From positions 1-9,101 of the forward strand of contig JAFVEJ010000203.1 in the NCBI GenBank assembly GCA_017476085.1: a stretch of DNA of 9,101 bases, read 5' to 3'. The notes below the pieces were generated by a model. That model saw only the letters and a list, made by a program, of their open reading frames with translations, was not told the origin of the DNA and made no database searches. A program made the position numbers and the translations under genes. Below, piece by piece: positions 1 to 5,900 of this stretch. Numbering within the stretch: position 1 is the first letter of the stretch; each line of letters starts with the position of its first letter. The stretch comes from Alphaproteobacteria bacterium. Lineage in GTDB: Bacteria; Pseudomonadota; Alphaproteobacteria; RF32; CAG-977.

Positions 1-848
1 CAACCAGCTGTTCGATTTCTTGTTCGGCGGGCTATTATCGCGACAGTAACGACTGCAGCTGCGTAAAATGCACGGCAGGAACGTATAATGCCAGCTCCGG
101 CAGCAATACGTCTTGTTCGACTTGTCCGGCAGGAAGTTTTTCCACAGCGGGCGCTTCCGCCTGCACGCCTTGCGCGGCGGGAACATATTCCGTCGGCACG
201 GGGAACGCGTCATGCACAACTTGCGCCAGCGGAGAATACAACTCCGGCACAGGAAACACATCCTGCTCGTCATGTACAAATATTATCGGCTCGAACGTTG
301 CGAGTGTCAGCTGTACATCCACGGGAACGATTTGCTCTTTCACCTGCACCAACGGCTATCGTCAATCAGGCAATTCCTGCGTCAGCATGTGCTCGGGCGT
401 AAGCTGCATATCGGGATATACGCCGACCGCAACCGACACAGGATGCACCTGTCAAGCCTCTTGCAGCAGCTCGCAGATATGGAATCCTGTCGTCAGCGCG
501 TGCGTAGCTCAAATCTGCCCGTCAAACTGCACGGATTGCAGCAAAGGATATTGCGCACGCTGCAACACCGGTTATACGCTGAACAAGAGCGGGACTTGCA
601 CCTCAACCAGTATCGACTCAGGTTCGAACAGCGGTTCTAACAGCGGCTCTTCAAGCTCAAGCTCAAGCTCGAGTTCCAGCAGTAGCAGTTCAAGCAGCGG
701 CAATTCATGCCGTACACCGAATGGTTCCGGATCAGTGGGAAGCTCATGCTCAACGGGGGCAGACTGCCAAAGCGGTTGGTGCATTCCCGGAACGACCGTC
801 AACCCGTCTTATAAAGGAAGCGGCAGTTTGTGTGGAAGTTGCCACTGA
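1..848 (+). CDS. Cys-rich repeat exoprotein, C-terminal part
   Basis: An open frame enters from the left edge (first whole codon at 3) and runs 281 residues to TGA at 846-848. No start is inside the window; the first Met (387) lies mid-domain, so this is the 3' part of a larger gene. Fragment residues 1-91 are Cys/Gly/Ser/Thr-rich, with four tandem units of 16-18 residues in a C-x-x-G-x-[YF] pattern (Cys 23, 41, 57, 74, 91), resembling the GCC2/GCC3 (ephrin-receptor-like) fold. More Cys-rich, EGF-like sequence follows to about residue 200, then a Gly/Asn/Ser linker, 17 consecutive Ser, and a last Cys-containing module of about 48 residues ending GSCH. Dense Cys without catalytic motifs suggests a disulfide-bonded surface or secreted protein. 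Location and role are inferred, since signal peptide and anchor are not visible. A strong terminator follows 73 bp downstream. Confidence 0.8.
   Translation, partial: TSCSISCSAGYYRDSNDCSCVKCTAGTYNASSGSNTSCSTCPAGSFSTAGASACTPCAAGTYSVGTGNASCTTCASGEYNSGTGNTSCSSCTNIIGSNVASVSCTSTGTICSFTCTNGYRQSGNSCVSMCSGVSCISGYTPTATDTGCTCQASCSSSQIWNPVVSACVAQICPSNCTDCSKGYCARCNTGYTLNKSGTCTSTSIDSGSNSGSNSGSSSSSSSSSSSSSSSSSGNSCRTPNGSGSVGSSCSTGADCQSGWCIPGTTVNPSYKGSGSLCGSCH
69..275 (+). repeat. Four tandem GCC2/GCC3-like Cys repeats
   Basis: Within the Cys-rich protein, Cys codons at fragment residues 23, 41, 57, 74 and 91 delimit four units of 18, 16, 17 and 17 residues. Each begins C-x-x-G-x-[YF] and ends with a second Cys three residues before the next unit. 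DNA identity between units is moderate, so these are diverged protein repeats rather than recent DNA duplications. Confidence 0.7.
648..698 (+). repeat. 17-residue poly-Ser linker
   Basis: Seventeen consecutive Ser codons (TCT, TCA, AGC, TCG, AGT and TCC all occur) separate the Cys-rich region from the last small Cys module. Because all six codons are mixed, this is not a simple slippage repeat and is probably held as a flexible linker. A Ser-Gly-Ser-Asn run directly precedes it. Confidence 0.8.
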
Positions 849-920
849 ACCACAGAGACAGATCACTCAGGTTCCATATCTGTGGAACAATAACCTGAAC
901 GTCGTATATTCTACGATGTC

Positions 921-955
921 AAGAAACCGCGGAAAGATTGCCGCGGTTTCTTTTT
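921..955 (+). terminator. Intrinsic terminator of the Cys-rich gene
   Basis: A perfect 12-bp GC-rich stem (921-932 with 941-952) encloses an 8-base loop and runs into TTTTT at 951-955. The T tract is on the + strand, so it serves the rightward gene ending at 848. A weaker hairpin (gttcca 871-876 with tggaac 883-888) lies between the stop codon and the terminator. Confidence 0.85.
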
Positions 956-1009
956 ATCCGCATAAAAGCGCGGATAACGATATTAAAAGAGTGTTTAAAA
1001 AACGACGCG

Positions 1010-1059
1010 AAAACCCGTTCCCGAAAAAAATCCGCCGGAAAAGCGTTTTCCCGAACGGG
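1010..1059 (-). terminator. Possible terminator of uvrC
   Basis: Four bases past the uvrC stop, on the minus strand, CCCGTTC (1059-1053) pairs with GAACGGG (1020-1014), followed by only TTTT (1013-1010). An inner hairpin (1037-1042 with 1046-1051) sits inside the 32-base loop. The large loop and short T tract make this a moderate candidate. It and the + strand terminator would insulate the convergent genes. Confidence 0.45.
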
Positions 1060-1063
1060 CAGT

Positions 1064-2935
1064 TCATTTCAAAACGTCAAAAATCCGTTGCGCCAACGTC
1101 GGACTAATCCCTTCGACTTTGGCGATTTCTTCAACATTGACGGCTTTAATCGCCTTGACGGAACCGAAGTGTTGCAGCAAAGCTTTTTTGCGTTTTGCGC
1201 CGATGCCGCCGATCGCGTCCAATGCCGATACCAACGTGTCATTGCGCCGTTTGATGCGGTGCGTGCTGATGACAAAACGGTGCGCCTCATCACGCAAACG
1301 CTGGATATAGTGCAATAACGGATTGTCAAATTCCAAATTCAACGGCGGTTTATCCGCAAAATGAAGCGTTTCCTTGCCCGCGTTGCGGTCTTCGCCTTTG
1401 GCGACGCCGATCGCGACCACGTCGGAAACGTTCAGCTCTTTTAAAACCTCCAAAGCGACTTTCAGCTGTATCGCCCCGCCGTCAATCAGAATAATGTCCG
1501 GCAGATTTTTTTCCTCCAGCCCCCGTTTAAACCGGCGGGTCAGCACTTTGCGCATCATCCCGAAATCGTCGCCGGGAGTAAACGTGTCCCATGAAATGTT
1601 GAATTTGCGATACGATTTCTTGTCAAAACCTTCCGGCGTCGCGACAATCATTGCGCCGACCGCGTGCGCCCCCTGAATATGGCTGTTGTCATACGTTTCG
1701 ACACGACGAACAGGCGTTTTCAATCCGGCCAGTTCCCGTAGCTGCTCCAACAAATCGGCGCGCGAAGCTCCTTCCATACGTTTGCGTAAAAGCGCTTCTT
1801 TCGCATTTATCACCGCCCGTTCGACCAAACGGCGGCGGTTTGCGCGCACGTTGTCTGCGATTTTCACCGCATATCCCGCTTTGTCGCTCAACGCCTGGGA
1901 AACAATTTCCTGTTCGGGCAAAAGCGTTGATACCAAAATTTCATTCGGAATGGTATGCGTCATATAAAACTGGCCGATAAAAGCCTGCAGTATCTCTCCG
2001 TCCGTCCGTTCTTCCGTTTGAGAAAAAAAAGACGCAAAATTGCCGCACGTCCGACCGCCCCGGTAAAAGAACATCTGAACACAGCTTTGTCCCTTGTCGG
2101 TAAAAACGGCGGCGATGTCGCAATCGGAAATGCCGTCCAAATCGCTGCTTTGACTTTGAATCTGGTTCAGCGCGCGGATACGGTCGCGGTAAACGGCCGC
2201 TTCCTCATAACGCATCGCCGCGCTTGCCTCTTCCATTTTTTGCGCCAAATCCGACTGCACCCGCGTGCTTTTGTGATGCATAAAAGCGCAAGCCTGATCA
2301 ACCAAAGCCATATACTCTTCTTTTCCTATTTTTCCGGCGCATGGCGCACTGCATCGCTTGATCTGATGCAACAGACAGGGACGCGTGCGGTGATAAAACA
2401 CGTTATCCGTACACGACCGCAGCAAAAAAGCCTTTTGCAGCACCGCCAACGTTTCATTGACCGTCAAAGCCGAAGCAAACGGCCCGAAGTATTCGCCCTT
2501 TTTTGTCCTTGTCCCGCGGTGTTTCATCATTTGCGGCCATTCGTCCTTCGTCGTGATCAGAATATGGGGAAAGGTTTTGTCGTCTTTCAGCAAAATATTG
2601 TAATAGGGTTTCAGTCGCTTGATCAGATCGTTTTCCAGCAAAAACGCTTCCGCTTCCGTTTTGGTTTCGATGATTTCGATTCGTTCGATTTCGGATATCA
2701 TTCGTTGGATCCGCATGCACGTCCGTTCGGGGTGCGCATAGTTTTCCAACCGGCGGCGCAGGCTCTTCGCTTTGCCGACATACAGGATTTTTTCCTGCCC
2801 GTTCAGCATGCGATAAACGCCGGGACGTTCGGGAAAAAGCGGCAGATGCGCCGCAACATAGGCCGCCCCCTTCAAGGATTGTACGGATTCGTCAGATTCG
2901 GAAAGAGAAAAACCATCGTTTTTTTCATTTATCAT
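1064..2935 (-). CDS. uvrC: UvrABC excinuclease subunit C
   Basis: UvrC makes the dual incisions around bulky DNA lesions marked by UvrA/UvrB in cytoplasmic nucleotide excision repair. The 623-residue protein has the whole family architecture: GIY-YIG nuclease (GVY 39-41, YVGKAK 52-57) for the 3' cut, a Cys-rich patch (RPCLLHQIKRCSAPC), a UVR helix pair that binds UvrB (about 225-260), the RNase H-like C-terminal nuclease for the 5' cut (DNSH at 416-419, IDGG with Asp485, His552), and a terminal helix-hairpin-helix pair (about 570-620). It is near usual length, with about 30 residues before the GIY-YIG domain. Start is ATG at 2935; AAGGA (2952-2948) lies 12 bases upstream, rather far. It appears monocistronic, with the AT-rich DnaA-box gap upstream and a convergent gene downstream. 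Its sense strand is A-rich, unlike the leftward genes to its right. Confidence 0.97.
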   Translation of the reverse strand: MINEKNDGFSLSESDESVQSLKGAAYVAAHLPLFPERPGVYRMLNGQEKILYVGKAKSLRRRLENYAHPERTCMRIQRMISEIERIEIIETKTEAEAFLLENDLIKRLKPYYNILLKDDKTFPHILITTKDEWPQMMKHRGTRTKKGEYFGPFASALTVNETLAVLQKAFLLRSCTDNVFYHRTRPCLLHQIKRCSAPCAGKIGKEEYMALVDQACAFMHHKSTRVQSDLAQKMEEASAAMRYEEAAVYRDRIRALNQIQSQSSDLDGISDCDIAAVFTDKGQSCVQMFFYRGGRTCGNFASFFSQTEERTDGEILQAFIGQFYMTHTIPNEILVSTLLPEQEIVSQALSDKAGYAVKIADNVRANRRRLVERAVINAKEALLRKRMEGASRADLLEQLRELAGLKTPVRRVETYDNSHIQGAHAVGAMIVATPEGFDKKSYRKFNISWDTFTPGDDFGMMRKVLTRRFKRGLEEKNLPDIILIDGGAIQLKVALEVLKELNVSDVVAIGVAKGEDRNAGKETLHFADKPPLNLEFDNPLLHYIQRLRDEAHRFVISTHRIKRRNDTLVSALDAIGGIGAKRKKALLQHFGSVKAIKAVNVEEIAKVEGISPTLAQRIFDVLK

Positions 2936-2993
2936 ATTGATATTTAATCCTTTTTACCGTTTTTTCCTGAATATTTGAAGTTTTCCCCAAACC

Positions 2994-3002
2994 TGTGGAT
3001 AA
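2994..3002 (-). promoter_or_regulatory. DnaA box, perfect consensus
   Basis: The minus strand reads TTATCCACA, the consensus high-affinity DnaA site. It lies 59 bp upstream of the uvrC start. Confidence 0.75.
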
Positions 3003-3005
3003 CTC

Positions 3006-3014
3006 TGTGTAAAT
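3006..3014 (-). promoter_or_regulatory. DnaA-like box, 8 of 9 match
   Basis: The minus strand reads ATTTACACA, one mismatch (first base) from TTWTNCACA. It is in the same orientation as the perfect box and separated from it by 3 bp, an arrangement suited to cooperative DnaA binding. Confidence 0.45.
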
Positions 3015-3062
3015 TCTCGTCTCATCTACTTTTGATTAAGGGTTTCCCTTGCTTTTTTTCAT

Positions 3063-3083
3063 TTTGCCTATTTTTTAGGCAAA
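3063..3083. repeat. Perfect 8-bp hairpin in the AT-rich gap
   Basis: TTTGCCTA (3063-3070) pairs with TAGGCAAA (3076-3083) around a five-T loop. Neither strand has a T tract after the stem, so it does not look like a terminator. It may be a protein site or a structural element at the left edge of the AT-rich segment. Confidence 0.5.
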
Positions 3084-3193
3084 TCGTACAACATATTGTT
3101 TTTACAGTGTTTTTTATAATCAAGAATTATTTTTAAAATTTTTTTATAACTTCCTCTTGATTTATTTTTCTGGTTGGAATAGCCGCATCCGCT

Positions 3194-3202
3194 TGTGGAT
3201 AA
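3194..3202 (-). promoter_or_regulatory. DnaA box, perfect consensus (second)
   Basis: The minus strand reads TTATCCACA again, exactly 200 bp from the first perfect box, sharing flanking bases (TGTGGATAACT on the + strand). The pair brackets the T-tract-rich segment. Confidence 0.75.
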
Positions 3203-3256
3203 CTTTTGATAAAAACAAATGACTCGTTGATATACAAAGGATTACCAAAAAAACGA

Positions 3257-5137
3257 TCAGAAAAGACTCGCCTTTTTTTCCGCAGCTCCACTGACATCAA
3301 GTTTCAGAGTCTGTCCCGAAACAACTTGATTTTCAGCCAAAAAACAAACCGTTTCCGCAATTTTCCGAATTTGAGAATCATCCGACGGCGAATCGACAAC
3401 GGCCAAACCGGCAATTTTGATTTTATTTCTATATACACCGGCAGCCGAAGCGATCAATCCCGGCAAGGAAGAACACGTCAGCGCATACGCAGACAGTTCG
3501 TTCGGCGATTCGGGAAAAACGGAAACAATCGCGCCTTCCCGTCCTTTCGGCAAACTTGCCGCGAACGACCGCATCAAAACAAACGGCGCGCGGAAATTAA
3601 CCGCCATGTTACAATCCCATCCTTCTGCGGCTTCATCTTTGGCAAATGTAAAAGCATGACAAACCAGCACATCAATCGAACCATATGTTTTCGTCACGGA
3701 CGGAATTAAATCCGCCGTTTCTTCATAAGAATTAAAGTCTGCGCGAAAATAAGCCGTTTTAACGTGATATTTCTGCTGTATTTCTTCGGTCAAATGCACT
3801 GCTTGCGCCGCCGATGTGTGGCAATGGACAATCACATTATAACCGCGGGAAGCAAAAGCGTGCGCAATCGCATTTCCGCGTTTGCAGGCTCCTCCGGTAA
3901 TCAGAACCGTCTTTCCGTTTGTCTGCGTCTTAACAACGGCCGGCGTTGAAACAGGCTGTGTTAAAAATGAAGGCAAATCATCGGGCTGATTTTTATTTTC
4001 ATAATGAGGCGACGCAATATCACTGAAAAATCCTGTTGAAAACGCATTATTTCCTTCAGAAACGGTCTTAGCCAAAGATAATCCGGCCAACAAAGAGGAT
4101 GCCTGGGCCTTCTCGGATAAAATATTCGTTTTTCCGACAACGACAATTTCTTCTTTGCTCGTGTTAAAAATAATGCGAACGTCACTTTGAGCGCTTGCCG
4201 AAGCAGCCGTTCTGATTTTCACACAAGATAATAATTCTTTATAAATTTCGACAGACGCGTCTCCTGTCAGGATCAAACGATTTGTGTCGCTGCCTTCAAC
4301 CAAAAAAGTCACGCCGGCGATCGGAATCGTTTTTTGATTTTCAAAGCCTTCCAAATACAGCGTATCTTCAAATTCGTCCGGAATTTCGACTGTTGCCGAC
4401 AAAATCGGCATCTGAATTTGCGGCCAATCGGAAACGGCGCCGATCACACGGTTCCGCGTCAAAGCCGCCAAATTGCGTTCTCCGATATGCAAATTCAAAG
4501 ACAATTCGGATTTTTGCGTCAATACATCAATAAAATCCAATATAACGGAAGAGCCGTCTTCCTGCGGCGCAACCGAAAAACGATGCGGACGATCGGAACC
4601 GAGATCCGAAGCATGAGCGTTTCCGAAACTGTGAAAAATTTTTCCTTTAACCGAAAATACCCGTCCGCTGTTCGATTGCCAGATTAAAACAGGTTTGGAC
4701 GTTCCGGAATCCGCCGGCAACGCTTCTTCAAAAACAGAGCTGTCCTCTTTCTGCCAAATAAGTTTTCCCTGATTCAAAACGGGACGCATTTCCGGCTGTG
4801 AAGGCGGCTTTAAAAATTTCAAAAAACCGCCATGTCCGGCGGCTGCGTCTTGGAACCATTCAAAATCTTTATTTAACGCATACCCGTTTTCAATAACAAA
4901 AAAAACAGGAGTCCTGCCGTTTAAACGATTGCCCAAAAAAACAGAGCTGACTTTCGGAATCAAAACGTCTGCTCCGGCATTGGCAAACAAAGTCCTGATG
5001 TCATAAAAAACACCGTCAGAGATTGAATAAAAACCGACAAAATGACCGTTTCCGTTCGCATTTAAAAACGTGACTTTAATCGGCGAGTCATCGTTGATTC
5101 GCAAAATGGAAGCATCAAAAGAACAAACCCTGCGCAT
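3257..5137 (-). CDS. Exoprotein-domain / SDR fusion protein
   Basis: An open frame of 626 codons from ATG 5137. A GTG at 5161 would add eight residues, but GGAG at 5147-5144 lies 6 bases before 5137. Residues 30-205 resemble DUF4114 of secreted adhesins (FVGFYSISDG about 33-42, FFVIENGY about 79-86, then IFHSFGN ... LDFIDV about 167-205), but the acidic calcium-binding run expected after FEDL is lost. About 248-325 resembles a cadherin-like bacterial repeat (DTLYLEGF, LILTGDASVEIYKELL). A low-complexity linker (about 335-405) leads to a pteridine-reductase/FolM-type SDR domain (about 409-615): TGGACKRG at 414-421, NFRAPF near 514. The YxxxK motif reads Y551-ALT-C555, so the catalytic Lys is missing, and NNAG is CHAF. 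I see no signal peptide or membrane segment. The gene lies 16 bp after the DprE2-like SDR, probably in one transcript. Function unknown; domain names are from memory of family patterns. Confidence 0.8.
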   Translation of the reverse strand: MRRVCSFDASILRINDDSPIKVTFLNANGNGHFVGFYSISDGVFYDIRTLFANAGADVLIPKVSSVFLGNRLNGRTPVFFVIENGYALNKDFEWFQDAAAGHGGFLKFLKPPSQPEMRPVLNQGKLIWQKEDSSVFEEALPADSGTSKPVLIWQSNSGRVFSVKGKIFHSFGNAHASDLGSDRPHRFSVAPQEDGSSVILDFIDVLTQKSELSLNLHIGERNLAALTRNRVIGAVSDWPQIQMPILSATVEIPDEFEDTLYLEGFENQKTIPIAGVTFLVEGSDTNRLILTGDASVEIYKELLSCVKIRTAASASAQSDVRIIFNTSKEEIVVVGKTNILSEKAQASSLLAGLSLAKTVSEGNNAFSTGFFSDIASPHYENKNQPDDLPSFLTQPVSTPAVVKTQTNGKTVLITGGACKRGNAIAHAFASRGYNVIVHCHTSAAQAVHLTEEIQQKYHVKTAYFRADFNSYEETADLIPSVTKTYGSIDVLVCHAFTFAKDEAAEGWDCNMAVNFRAPFVLMRSFAASLPKGREGAIVSVFPESPNELSAYALTCSSLPGLIASAAGVYRNKIKIAGLAVVDSPSDDSQIRKIAETVCFLAENQVVSGQTLKLDVSGAAEKKASLF

Positions 5138-5143
5138 CATTGA

Positions 5144-5147
5144 CTCC
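5144..5147 (-). promoter_or_regulatory. RBS that sets the fusion-gene start
   Basis: GGAG on the minus strand is 3 bases before ATG 5140 and 6 bases before ATG 5137. The second spacing is normal, so 5137 is the preferred start over 5140 and over GTG 5161, which has no good Shine-Dalgarno. Confidence 0.6.
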
Positions 5148-5153
5148 GTTTTT

Positions 5154-5900
5154 TTAATCACGCTGCGGTTTATTCAAACTCAGCAAAAAGCGTCTGAATA
5201 AAACCGTTAAAGACGTATACCACGGAAAATAACGGATTTTGACGCCTTTTCGCGCATAGAACAGACAAGCCTGCGCACATGCCTGCGGGTTAATCGGTTT
5301 CTGCCAAAAAGAATAACGCCGCGTGCCGACTGTATCCCAATCATCCGCCTTAATCGTCGTGACGGACACATGATTTTGCGCCATATGAGCTTGAAACCCT
5401 TGCAGCCAGATATGCAACGCCGCTTTTGTCGATCCGAACGCATAGTTGTCCGGCATACCGTATTCACCGGCAGCCGAACCCAATACTATGATTTCACCGC
5501 AGCTTTGTTTCTGCAAAATCGGAGCCATCGCCGACAAAAAATAAACTTGTGAAAAATAGTTGATTTGGAACATATTTTTAATTTTTCCCAAATCTCTGCC
5601 GCATTCTTTTTGGGTATAGACCGTTTCCAAAGCGGAAAAAACACTGATGATGTTCTTTGCCTCCGCTTCGCATTTTTCCGCCGTTTTTGCCAAAGAATCC
5701 AAATTAGCCGTATCCAGCGGCAGCGTCATCACTTCGACATCGGGATAACGCGCACGAATATCGTTGGCGGACAAAGTTAAATCATCATCATCTTTTCCCA
5801 ACAAAATAATGTCGTGTCCGGCTTTTGCGGCTTCGCGGGCAAAAGAACGCCCGATAACGCAGGTTCCGCCCAAAACGATCCAAGTACGTTTATTGTTCAT
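5154..5900 (-). CDS. DprE2-like SDR oxidoreductase, Tyr lost
   Basis: A 248-residue protein, the normal size for a classical SDR. It resembles DprE2-type NAD(P)H-dependent reductases, which reduce a polyprenyl-phospho-2-keto-pentose in arabinose-donor synthesis. Seen: N-terminal Rossmann motif GGTCVIG (11-17), Asn114 in FQINYFS, Ser142 in LGSAAG, Lys159 in FGSTKAAL, and a C-terminal aromatic/basic tail (about 222-245) like the membrane-associating end of this family. The catalytic Tyr of YxxxK aligns with Phe155 (family YGSTK, here FGSTK); a Tyr lies two residues earlier at 153. The usual PGFV motif after the active site is replaced by KADDWD. The frame stays open to 5963, but ATG 5900 is chosen because the strong GGGAGAG lies 7 bases upstream and the protein then begins just before the Rossmann strand. 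It overlaps the FAD-enzyme gene by 11 bp, implying translational coupling. Confidence 0.85.
   Translation of the reverse strand: MNNKRTWIVLGGTCVIGRSFAREAAKAGHDIILLGKDDDDLTLSANDIRARYPDVEVMTLPLDTANLDSLAKTAEKCEAEAKNIISVFSALETVYTQKECGRDLGKIKNMFQINYFSQVYFLSAMAPILQKQSCGEIIVLGSAAGEYGMPDNYAFGSTKAALHIWLQGFQAHMAQNHVSVTTIKADDWDTVGTRRYSFWQKPINPQACAQACLFYARKGVKIRYFPWYTSLTVLFRRFLLSLNKPQRD

Larger units (their letters stand above)
2936..3256. other. AT-rich DnaA-box gap, candidate oriC
   Basis: This 321-bp stretch has no convincing gene. Two perfect DnaA boxes (TTATCCACA, minus strand) sit at 2994-3002 and 3194-3202. A third, 8/9 match (3006-3014) is 3 bp from the first, giving a tandem pair. Between them, 3061-3180 is 77-80% A+T with several runs of six or seven T on the + strand, like a DNA unwinding element. 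The stretch also holds a perfect 8-bp hairpin (3063-3083) and a short AAGGG/CCCTT hairpin (3038-3050) followed by seven T. Against an origin: the base skew on the two flanks is not of the usual oriC sign, both flanking genes run the same way, and I see no dnaA, parA or hemE nearby. It could instead be a DnaA-responsive promoter region for uvrC. Confidence 0.5.

Noticed and set aside
88..640. Two + strand frames overlapping the Cys-rich gene (88-402 and 113-640)
   Set aside because: They are Arg/His-rich alternative readings of the repetitive Cys/Ser coding sequence; the third frame has regular repeats and ends just before the terminator.
1955..2947. Long + strand frame of 330 codons antisense to uvrC
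   Set aside because: It lies wholly over the strongly conserved uvrC gene, has no recognisable motif or ribosome site, and is the expected shadow of a constrained reading frame.
3038..3057. Terminator-like AAGGG/CCCTT hairpin with seven T on the + strand
   Set aside because: The stem is only 5 bp and no rightward gene precedes it, so it is more simply part of the AT-rich segment.
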